A stretch of DNA of 6,209 nt from Clostridia bacterium (GTDB lineage Bacteria > Bacillota > Clostridia > DUPQ01). A program made the position numbers and the translations under genes. The stretch is from positions 1 to 6,209 of the forward strand of contig JAQVAJ010000103.1 of the NCBI GenBank assembly GCA_028690885.1. The letters run 5' to 3'. The number at the start of each line of letters is the position of its first letter. Position 1 is the stretch's first letter. Below, in pieces: positions 1 to 5,786 of the stretch. The notes under the pieces were generated by a model. The model made no database searches. It was not told the origin of the DNA and was given only the letters and a program-made list of their open reading frames with translations.

Positions 1-614
1 ACCAATGGTATGAAGTCTTCAGAATCATCCAGTTTATGAGGCAAAAACATATCTGGAGAATACCGATTCCATACTTTGATGGGGTGCAGATATAGCTCAT
101 TGTTCTGCGAATAGATATCTAGTAGCAGCTGTGTGGTATTTTGGATTCTGGCTATTGTAGAGTAATCATGGTGACCTCTGAGAATAGGGAAGTATGCTAC
201 TGTATTTAATTGAAAAAGATAAGGGCAGGTGACACAGAAGAAATTTCCCATCATCAAATCAGTTGACCAAATTGCCTGTAAATCTGACAAGCAGTCAAAG
301 ATGTAAAAAGCATCATACCCGTTACTCTCTATAATTCTTCTGACTTCCATTGTAAAGCTCTCAAAACCTGAGTTTGGGTTAGGAGTATAAATCTTGATTC
401 CTTTTTGTTCTTCTAATACAGCTTCATGTGATCCGAAACGAATATAATTTACTGATTTACCATCTTTTATCGACTGCATAGCAAAAAGATTTGCAATTTT
501 GCTGTAGTCTTTAAGATGACTGACTTGAATAACCACATTGTCTCCAAGCCTAATATTATCTAAAAGACTATCCATACTCTTTATTCCACAATTAACTCTT
601 TCAAATGCTCTCAT
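1..614 (-). CDS. PEP/pyruvate-binding (PPDK-like) protein, N-terminal KaiC/RecA-like part; partial at the left edge
   Basis: An uninterrupted minus-strand frame of 204 codons starts at ATG 614-612 (MRAFERVNCGIKSMDSLL) and leaves the window before any stop. I recognise the segment from memory as the N-terminal domain of a bacterial family in which a degenerate KaiC/RecA-like domain precedes a PEP/pyruvate-binding domain of the pyruvate phosphate dikinase type. Markers are GIKSMDSLL near residues 10-18, GDNVVIQVSHLKDY near 24-37 where a Walker A loop would lie but with no GKT, YIRFGSHE near 57-64, YIFDCLSDL in the Walker B position, and the conserved run NFFCVTCPYLF, TTQLLLDIYS, LHPIKVWNRYSP, MFLPH. 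The lost P-loop suggests this domain binds something without hydrolysing ATP (inference). The catalytic or PEP-binding part would lie outside the window, so function is a family-level guess. An ATG at 622 reaches a stop after three codons and is not the start. The Shine-Dalgarno match is weak (GGGA). It is divergent from the sialidase-like gene. Confidence 0.72.
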   Translation of the reverse strand, partial: MRAFERVNCGIKSMDSLLDNIRLGDNVVIQVSHLKDYSKIANLFAMQSIKDGKSVNYIRFGSHEAVLEEQKGIKIYTPNPNSGFESFTMEVRRIIESNGYDAFYIFDCLSDLQAIWSTDLMMGNFFCVTCPYLFQLNTVAYFPILRGHHDYSTIARIQNTTQLLLDIYSQNNELYLHPIKVWNRYSPDMFLPHKLDDSEDFIPL

Positions 615-631
615 ATATTCATCCCAACTTT

Positions 632-637
632 ATTATA
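632..637 (-). promoter_or_regulatory. Candidate -10 box for the leftward PEP/pyruvate-binding gene
   Basis: The minus strand reads TATAAT here, 17 bases before the ATG at 614. A poor -35 candidate, TTTAAT, lies 16 bases upstream. If used, transcription would begin near 625 and leave a leader of only about 11 bases, barely enough for the weak GGGA ribosome site. The hexamer match is perfect, but the region is very AT-rich and chance matches are likely. Confidence 0.35.
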
Positions 638-684
638 CTATATTTTTAAAGCTATTAAATTATCATGAATATTGGTGCTTAAGA

Positions 685-693
685 TGATATAAT
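685..693 (+). promoter_or_regulatory. Candidate extended -10 promoter for the sialidase-like gene
   Basis: The bases TGATATAAT form a perfect extended -10 element (TGn plus TATAAT at 688-693), 24 bases before the ATG at 718. No good -35 hexamer sits 16-18 bases upstream, which is common for extended -10 promoters. The box lies inside an inverted repeat at 684-696 (ATGAT-ATA-ATCAT), so a protein binding that repeat would cover it. Start of transcription is predicted near 700. Confidence 0.5.
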
Positions 694-717
694 CATAAAA
701 AAGATGCGGAGGTTAAC

Positions 718-1944
718 ATGCCATTTGAATTATTAGAAAAACAGGATAAGTATTTGAGTTATAAGGATTATTTCATATTAGGGCCGACAGTCGCATACTG
801 CAATAATTCAGATGAAATGATAATGAATTTTGATCTTTTCAATGGTTCAGACAGTAACACTGGAAGCCTTATACTAAGATCTCTCGACAACGGGCTGACA
901 TGGCAAGAACAGCATATGATAGAGAAATCATATGTTTATGACTTTAAAAACAGCTGGGTAAAAAGCGGTTATGGAGCACTATATACAGATGAAGTTGCAA
1001 ATGTAATGGTGTATTTCGCTAATGATACATACTGGGAAGAAAACAAACTTGCTTCCTTGTGGCGTATGAGAACCCTATATTACCGTATTTCATTCGATAA
1101 TGGTCATACATGGACAGATAAGAAATATATAATTCAAAAGGGTATGAGTTATGATAAAACTCATTTTATAAAAGAAGTGGAGTTTGAAAAGAACATGGCA
1201 GCCATGGTATCTCCTTTAGTGGTAAGAGCAGAAGATGGTTCATTACTTCTTAGCGTTCAGATACAGGCTTTAAATGATGATGGAACATTACTAAATCCGA
1301 CTGGTATGGGTTTTATGAAAGCTGGCGCTTTAAAAGGTACATGGAATAGAGATAAATTGGAATATGAGTGGGATATAAATCAGTATGTAACTGTAGGACT
1401 GGATAAGTCAGTAAGAGGATTGTATGAACCTACATTCGGTTTATTAGGCAACAATAAAGTAATAATGGTAATGCGCAACAGTAATTATAGACAAGCGGAT
1501 AAGATTATTGGAACCAAGTTTTATTCAGTTTCAAATGATAACGGTCATACATGGTCTGAACCGAAAATGCTTACATTTAATGATGGTAGTATTATGTATT
1601 CATCATCATGTATTCCGAAATTATTTAATCACAGCAATAATAAGCTTTACTATATAGGTGTTATAAATGACAAAAATCCTGAAGGTAATCTGCCAAGATA
1701 TCCTTTGTGTATTGCTGAAGTAGATAAGAAATCTTATAAGATTATTAAAGATACAGTTATGGTTATAGATACAAAGAGATCAAATCATGAAACTATGGAA
1801 AAGACTTCCAATGTCGTTGATTACTCAAATCATGGAGTATATGAAGATAAGCTAACAGGGAACCTCGTGGTTTTAGCTCCTTATAGGGAGGACCTTACGA
1901 AATATCCCTGTTATCTTAACAGATATGTTATAAAGGTTGGGTAG
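718..1944 (+). CDS. Sialidase-like (BNR/Asp-box beta-propeller) protein, no signal peptide
   Basis: This is a complete 408-residue gene with a strong ribosome site, GGAGG at 708-712, five bases before ATG. Three Asp-box motifs (S-x-D-N-G-x-T-W) stand at residues 55-62, 125-132 and 272-279. They mark the blade turns of the six-bladed sialidase propeller, as in GH33 and BNR_2 proteins. YEPTFG at 236-241 followed by VMRN at 251-254 resembles the Glu and second Arg of the sialidase site. R327 in LPRYPLCIAEVD resembles the third Arg, and VDYSNHGVYED at 367-377 lies where the catalytic Tyr is expected. The first Arg (the R of F/YRIP) is not visible: the equivalent place reads ILGPTVAY (20-27). No signal peptide, lipobox, membrane helix or sorting signal is seen, so the protein looks cytosolic, unlike most gut sialidases. 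It probably acts on a sialic-acid-like or other sugar-acid glycoside taken into the cell, but substrate and activity are unproven. It is convergent with the permease gene. Confidence 0.75.
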   Translation: MPFELLEKQDKYLSYKDYFILGPTVAYCNNSDEMIMNFDLFNGSDSNTGSLILRSLDNGLTWQEQHMIEKSYVYDFKNSWVKSGYGALYTDEVANVMVYFANDTYWEENKLASLWRMRTLYYRISFDNGHTWTDKKYIIQKGMSYDKTHFIKEVEFEKNMAAMVSPLVVRAEDGSLLLSVQIQALNDDGTLLNPTGMGFMKAGALKGTWNRDKLEYEWDINQYVTVGLDKSVRGLYEPTFGLLGNNKVIMVMRNSNYRQADKIIGTKFYSVSNDNGHTWSEPKMLTFNDGSIMYSSSCIPKLFNHSNNKLYYIGVINDKNPEGNLPRYPLCIAEVDKKSYKIIKDTVMVIDTKRSNHETMEKTSNVVDYSNHGVYEDKLTGNLVVLAPYREDLTKYPCYLNRYVIKVG

Positions 1945-1955
1945 TCATTCTACTA
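1936..1955. other. Convergent gene junction with abutting stop codons
   Basis: The plus-strand gene ends with TAG at 1942-1944, and the minus-strand permease ends with TGA at 1947-1945 (TCA on the plus strand). The two coding regions therefore meet with no base between them. The only nearby stem is GTAG-TCATT-CTAC (1941-1953), four base pairs, followed by TATTTTG. That is too weak to call a terminator. No strong hairpin with a T-run was found on either strand close by. Confidence 0.85.
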
Positions 1956-3939
1956 TTTTGTAATATGTTCTTGCAGTAAGTGAATAAACAATAACATAGA
2001 AGATTGCAAATATTATTACAGTTGCTATTGTGCATATAACAAATAAACTGACATTTGTAAGATTTAGAATCTCAAGCATTTTTGTAATCATTTTAAAAGC
2101 GAATAATATGTGTATAATTGCAGTCACAAGAGGCAAGAAAAAGACTGTTAGAACCTGAGAGCGTATGGATTTTCTTATTTCATGTTTGCTCATTCCAACC
2201 TGCTGCATGATATGGAAACGATGTTTATCTTCATATCCTTCAGAAATCTGTTTGTAATAAATTATCAGAACTGTAGCCATCATAAACAATGCGCCAAGGA
2301 ATAATCCTAAAAAGAATAAGCCTCCATAAATTGCGTAAAAATCAAGCTTTTCCTCTGCGGTTGCGTACATGATAAAAGACAGGTTCTTATATTCATCTGT
2401 ATTTCTAAGTTCATCACGTATGCTGTACATAAGTTCAACCTGTTTTTCCTCGGTTTCCTTAACATCAAACCCTATTAGATACGATAAATCATAATACTCA
2501 CCAAAATATTCAACAAAATCTTTATGAATATCTTTTATAACTTCTTCATTGCTTACAAAAATGTAAATAAGCTTCATATATGATCCATTGTTCAGAATTG
2601 AAAAATTAGGGTTTTCAACAATATTTTTTACATAGAATGTTTTATCATTAATATTAAATTTGTCTGATAAATCAATATCATCTGGACTGTATATGGCTAC
2701 TTCATTATCATTAAGAATAATATCTGAACCGGTATTTATGTTATATGATTCAATTGGAATCATATATGTAATATACATTTTATCCAGACTCAGAGAAATA
2801 TCGCTACTATGGTGGAATACACGATTTTTATTATCGAATTCAAGAGAATATGTTTTGAATCGAAATTCATTATATGCATCAATTTCATATCCGCTTTCCA
2901 GTATTTTCTGATTAACTGTCTTACTGACTGCTTCAGATTTTTCTTTATTTGCAAATACGGTTTGGATTTCAATATTTGTCGGAAATCTGTTTTTCAGAAC
3001 ATCATCCTGGCCGATATACAGACATACTGTTGAAGATATCATTACCAGTACCATAGTGGATAAAATGCATATATTAGCAAGACCAACAGCATTCTGTTTC
3101 ATTCTGTAAATCATTCCTGATACTGAAGTGAAATGTTTAGTCTTATAATAATATTTCTTATTTTTTCTAAGAATTTTCAGAAAAGCAATGCTGAATGCAG
3201 TGAATATGCAATATGTCCCGATGATAACCAATATTACAGCTATAAAGAAATTATTAAGCGCTGAGATTGCATTATCAACGGTTATAGCCAGATAATATCC
3301 TGTACCCATTGTAATAATCCCTATAACTGCTAAAAGCCACTTTGTTTTTGGTTCTTTTTCTCCTACATTTCCTCCCTTTAAAAGCTCAACTGGTTTTGAT
3401 AAATGTATCTGGCGGATGTTGTTTAGAAGAATTAAAACTGATATTGCAGTGAAAAAAATGAAACTCATATATAATCCCTGCATGGAAATATTAAAAACGA
3501 AGCCTGTTCCTGCCTTCAAAATTTTAAAGAGTAAAAGCAGCATAAGTCTGGAAAACAGAATTCCGAAGAATAGACCCAAAATCATATTTATAAGATAAGT
3601 ATATAAATTTTCTATAGTTAACATTCGGGCTATGTGCTTTTTTTCCATGCCCAGAATGTTATACAGGCCTATTTCATTTTTTCTTCTCTTGAGTAGAAAG
3701 CTGTTAGTATAGAATAGAAATATAACAGAAAAAATACCAATAACATATATTCCCATTACTAATACAGTTCTTAATGAATGTTCGCCTTTCATTCCAACCA
3801 ATCCAGGATTGTGTGTTAAGAAAATCATAATATAGAACATCATTATTGTAATGATAGAGGTAATAATATATGGGATATACATCTTTGCATTTTTCTTTAT
3901 ATTTATTGCAGCAAGTTTAAAATACATGCAGTTACGCAT
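1945..3939 (-). CDS. BceB-type (FtsX family) ABC transporter permease of a peptide-antibiotic sensing/resistance module
   Basis: This is the membrane subunit of a Bce-type transporter, which protects the cell wall lipid cycle from peptide antibiotics and signals to the partner kinase. I place the start at ATG 3939, giving 664 residues, because AGGTGG lies eight bases upstream. The frame is open four codons further to GTG 3951, but that would put the ribosome site inside the gene. Hydrophobic segments at roughly 21-41, 58-78, 114-138, 155-173, 201-219, 231-254, 287-308, 536-562, 596-617 and 630-654 give the family's ten-helix plan. A large soluble domain of about 225 residues (about 309-535) lies between helices 7 and 8; in this family it is the hallmark extracellular domain linked to drug recognition. 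RRKNEIGLYNILGMEKKHI (85-103) and HIMQQVGMSKHEI (576-588) are the FtsX-type coupling regions that contact the ATPase. Size is typical (about 620-670). The gene overlaps the ATPase gene by eight bases. The actual drug is unknown. Confidence 0.93.
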   Translation of the reverse strand: MRNCMYFKLAAINIKKNAKMYIPYIITSIITIMMFYIMIFLTHNPGLVGMKGEHSLRTVLVMGIYVIGIFSVIFLFYTNSFLLKRRKNEIGLYNILGMEKKHIARMLTIENLYTYLINMILGLFFGILFSRLMLLLLFKILKAGTGFVFNISMQGLYMSFIFFTAISVLILLNNIRQIHLSKPVELLKGGNVGEKEPKTKWLLAVIGIITMGTGYYLAITVDNAISALNNFFIAVILVIIGTYCIFTAFSIAFLKILRKNKKYYYKTKHFTSVSGMIYRMKQNAVGLANICILSTMVLVMISSTVCLYIGQDDVLKNRFPTNIEIQTVFANKEKSEAVSKTVNQKILESGYEIDAYNEFRFKTYSLEFDNKNRVFHHSSDISLSLDKMYITYMIPIESYNINTGSDIILNDNEVAIYSPDDIDLSDKFNINDKTFYVKNIVENPNFSILNNGSYMKLIYIFVSNEEVIKDIHKDFVEYFGEYYDLSYLIGFDVKETEEKQVELMYSIRDELRNTDEYKNLSFIMYATAEEKLDFYAIYGGLFFLGLFLGALFMMATVLIIYYKQISEGYEDKHRFHIMQQVGMSKHEIRKSIRSQVLTVFFLPLVTAIIHILFAFKMITKMLEILNLTNVSLFVICTIATVIIFAIFYVIVYSLTARTYYKIVE

Positions 3940-4696
3940 TGAAGCCACCACCTGTCGCTATAACTGTCAATGTATCGGATATTTTTTGATACATTTCTTC
4001 ATTTGATGAGGAACCTCTGTATATCTGATGAAATACTGCTCCATCTCTTAAGAATAAAATTCTTGATGCGTGACTTGCAGCTTTTACAGAATGAGTGACC
4101 ATGAATACTGTCTGTCCATCTTCATTTATTTTTTTGAACAATTTAAGGAGCGATTCTGTTGCTTTTGAATCAAGAGCTCCTGTTGGTTCGTCTGCAAGTA
4201 AAAGTTTAGGATTTGTAATTATAGCTCTTGCAATGGCTGTTCTTTGTTTCTGACCTCCTGATATTTCATATGGAAATTTGTCAAGAAGATCTGATATTCC
4301 TAGTTTCTCAACCACAGTATTAAGACTGTTCTTCATTTCTTCGTATGTATGTGCTGATAATACAAGGGGGAGAAGAATATTGTCTTTTACAGAGAAAGTA
4401 TCAAGAAGATTGAAGTCCTGAAAAACAAAACCAAGATTATCTCTTCTGAAAGCTGAAATTTCTTTTTCAGAAATACCTATTAATGATTTGTCCTTGAGGA
4501 AAACTTCACCTGAAGTAGGTTTGTCAAGAGCAGCAATTATATTGAGAAGCGTGGTCTTTCCAGAACCAGACTCTCCCATTATTGCAATAAATTCGCCTTC
4601 CTCAACTGAAAAAGTTACATTAGTCAAGGCCTGCACATTGTGTCCGCCAAATCTTGTAGTATAGATTTTTTTAAGATTTTTAACATCTAAAAGCAT
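3932..4696 (-). CDS. BceA-type ABC transporter ATP-binding protein (MacB/LolD-like class)
   Basis: This is the cytosolic ATPase that powers and gates the adjacent BceB-type permease. Start ATG 4696 (MLLDVKNLKKIY, 254 residues) is chosen because a perfect AGGAGG lies six bases upstream. The frame also opens at GTG 4726, but that would place the ribosome site inside the coding region. All catalytic elements are intact: Walker A GESGSGKT at 41-48, Q-loop glutamine 93 in VFQDFNLLDT, signature ISGGQKQR at 145-152, Walker B LLLADE at 165-170 with catalytic Glu170, D-loop GALD at 173-176, and switch His202 in MVTHS. RDNLGFVFQDFNLL and DEPTGALDSKAT are typical of the class that works with FtsX-like permeases. 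About 250 residues is the usual size. Expression is probably driven by the promoter region at 4697-4793 under the upstream kinase/regulator pair, and the permease is cotranscribed. Confidence 0.95.
   Translation of the reverse strand: MLLDVKNLKKIYTTRFGGHNVQALTNVTFSVEEGEFIAIMGESGSGKTTLLNIIAALDKPTSGEVFLKDKSLIGISEKEISAFRRDNLGFVFQDFNLLDTFSVKDNILLPLVLSAHTYEEMKNSLNTVVEKLGISDLLDKFPYEISGGQKQRTAIARAIITNPKLLLADEPTGALDSKATESLLKLFKKINEDGQTVFMVTHSVKAASHASRILFLRDGAVFHQIYRGSSSNEEMYQKISDTLTVIATGGGFNA
3948..3953 (-). promoter_or_regulatory. Ribosome binding site that sets the permease start at 3939
   Basis: The minus strand reads AGGTGG, one mismatch from AGGAGG, eight bases before ATG 3939. It lies inside the last codons of the ATPase gene. 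The start and the ATPase stop share the string ATGCGTAA, so the two proteins are probably translationally coupled. Confidence 0.65.
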
Positions 4697-4702
4697 AGAA
4701 AA

Positions 4703-4708
4703 CCTCCT
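4703..4708 (-). promoter_or_regulatory. Ribosome binding site that sets the ATPase start at 4696
   Basis: A perfect AGGAGG on the minus strand stands six bases (TTTTCT) before ATG 4696. It rules out the in-frame GTG at 4726, which lies upstream of this site. Confidence 0.85.
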
Positions 4709-4718
4709 GTTTGCAGAT

Positions 4719-4748
4719 ATTATCACATAAAAAGTAAGAGGTTATCCA
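4719..4748 (-). promoter_or_regulatory. Candidate transporter promoter (proximal)
   Basis: The minus strand has TGTGATAAT, an extended -10 with hexamer GATAAT at 4724-4719. It is 18 bases downstream of TGGATA (4748-4743), which matches TTGACA at four of six positions. Transcription would start near 4712, giving a short leader that just contains AGGAGG. An alternative is a distal promoter with -10 TATATT at 4757-4752, whose -35 region would fall on the edge of the palindrome at 4778-4793 with no good hexamer, as in activator-dependent promoters. The sequence does not decide between them. Confidence 0.4.
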
Positions 4749-4757
4749 TAAAATATA

Positions 4758-4763
4758 CTTACA
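4758..4763 (-). promoter_or_regulatory. Possible second half-site for the BceR-like regulator
   Basis: The minus strand reads TGTAAG, identical to the right arm of the palindrome at 4778-4793 and exactly 20 bases downstream of it, about two helical turns. The bases where the other arm would be (ATACGT) do not match CTTACA, so it is only a half-site. Confidence 0.35.
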
Positions 4764-4777
4764 AAACACGTATTAAT

Positions 4778-4793
4778 CTTACATTTTTGTAAG
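4778..4793 (-). promoter_or_regulatory. Predicted BceR-type operator, perfect palindrome CTTACA-N4-TGTAAG
   Basis: A perfect 6-4-6 inverted repeat (arms 4788-4793 and 4778-4783, spacer AAAA on the minus strand) begins at the base after the kinase stop codon and lies 82 bases upstream of the ATPase start. It matches the TTACA-N4-TGTAA type of consensus I know for regulators of the BceR family. Its position between kinase and transporter genes is where the inducible promoter of such modules is expected. It is not followed by a T-run in the direction of transcription, so it does not look like an intrinsic terminator. Confidence 0.72.
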
Positions 4794-5786
4794 TTAGTCA
4801 GATATTCTTTCATCTGAAGAAAAAATGATATAAACTTTTGTTCCAAAACCAGGTTGAGATTCTATTGCTAACTGATGAGAAAGTTTACTAAGTATTTTTT
4901 TGCTTAGATATAGTCCGATACCTGTTGATTTCTTATCATATCTTCCATTTATCCCTGTATATCCTTTTTCGCATATCATTGGGAGGTCATTAGGTTCAAT
5001 ACCTATTCCGGTATCCTCAATAACTAATGTATATTTATCATCTTCTTTTGTGTATATTGATATTTTTCCAGAGTCTGTATATTTCAAAGAATTTGAAAGT
5101 ATCTGTTCAATAACGAATAAAAGCCATTTTTCATCTGTTAATACTGTTTTCTGTGTCGGAGTATAATCTAGAGCAATTTTTTTGGTAATAAAGGATTTTG
5201 AGTATTTTCTTACAGCTTGTCTTATTATTGCATCTAATGGGTATTCACGGATTAGAAAATCAGCAACATCTGACTCAGTACGGATATACTGCAAAGCCAT
5301 TTCAGAATACTGTTCTATCTTAAAAAGCTGCTGCTCTATTTCTACATCATGAATATCATTAGTCTGAAATAGAAGTTTTATTGCAGATATAGGTGTTTTT
5401 ATCTGATGTACCCACATTGTATAATAGTCATTAAGTTCAGCAATTGTATTTGCTTTTTTTGATTCTATACTGTTTTTTTCATCGTGCAAAACAGTAATAA
5501 GATCTTCATAATCCTGTTCTATAAGGTTTTTTGGTACTGGGAGGTCATCTTTAGTTATAGTAATTTTATTCTTCATTTCTGATAATGATTTATGTTTAGA
5601 AAGAAATCTGATAAAGCTCAGAATAGCTAACATAAGGCCAAAAACAAAGCATATAAAAGAAGCATACAAAGCCGGTTGCGGTTCAACGGAGTACAGTATG
5701 AATACGATAAGAAATATACATGAAAATGAAGAAAACAGAATTATACTTTTTATGTGATATTTAAGATATTCAAAAAAAAGTTTCAT
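4794..5786 (-). CDS. BceS-type intramembrane-sensing histidine kinase
   Basis: This 330-residue sensor kinase is predicted to phosphorylate the adjacent OmpR-family regulator. Two membrane helices (about 14-33 and 40-62) are joined by only about six exposed residues (VEPQPA), so it has no real extracellular sensor. This is the intramembrane-sensing architecture of Bce kinases, which rely on their ABC transporter to detect the peptide. After a linker come the dimerisation box with phospho-acceptor His127 in MWVHQIKTP (124-132), the N-box EQILSNSLKYT (227-237, Asn232), the G1 box EDTGIGI (257-263) and the G2 box STGIGLYL (287-294). No HAMP or PAS domain is present. Its ATG overlaps the regulator's TGA as ATGA. 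No convincing ribosome site precedes it (the nearest purine-rich stretch is some 17 bases away), so translation is probably coupled. Length and motifs are normal, and all catalytic residues seem present. Confidence 0.94.
   Translation of the reverse strand: MKLFFEYLKYHIKSIILFSSFSCIFLIVFILYSVEPQPALYASFICFVFGLMLAILSFIRFLSKHKSLSEMKNKITITKDDLPVPKNLIEQDYEDLITVLHDEKNSIESKKANTIAELNDYYTMWVHQIKTPISAIKLLFQTNDIHDVEIEQQLFKIEQYSEMALQYIRTESDVADFLIREYPLDAIIRQAVRKYSKSFITKKIALDYTPTQKTVLTDEKWLLFVIEQILSNSLKYTDSGKISIYTKEDDKYTLVIEDTGIGIEPNDLPMICEKGYTGINGRYDKKSTGIGLYLSKKILSKLSHQLAIESQPGFGTKVYIIFSSDERISD

Noticed and set aside
1..1944. Possible horizontal-transfer boundary, because the left gene is richer in G+C than the permease gene
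   Set aside because: Only a few lines were counted by hand, hydrophobic membrane genes are AT-rich anyway, and no tRNA, repeat, integrase or insertion element borders the change.
1941..1959. Bidirectional terminator at the convergent junction
   Set aside because: The stem is only four base pairs with a short, interrupted T-stretch, which is too weak to call.
2660..3033. Open frames on the plus strand inside the permease gene, plus a second short minus-strand frame
   Set aside because: They lie within a long, well-supported membrane protein gene in other frames, have no ribosome sites, and their predicted products look like no known protein.
3416..3598. 60-codon plus-strand open frame antisense to the permease
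   Set aside because: A lysine- and isoleucine-rich shadow of the hydrophobic coding region, with no ribosome site or family resemblance.
4778..4793. Intrinsic terminator between the kinase and ATPase genes
   Set aside because: The 6-base-pair, A/T-rich stem is not followed by a T-run on the transcribed strand, and its sequence fits a regulator site better.
4900..5166. 88-codon plus-strand open frame antisense to the kinase ATPase domain
   Set aside because: It mirrors the conserved G1/G2 boxes of a clearly functional kinase, and there is no sign of independent coding.
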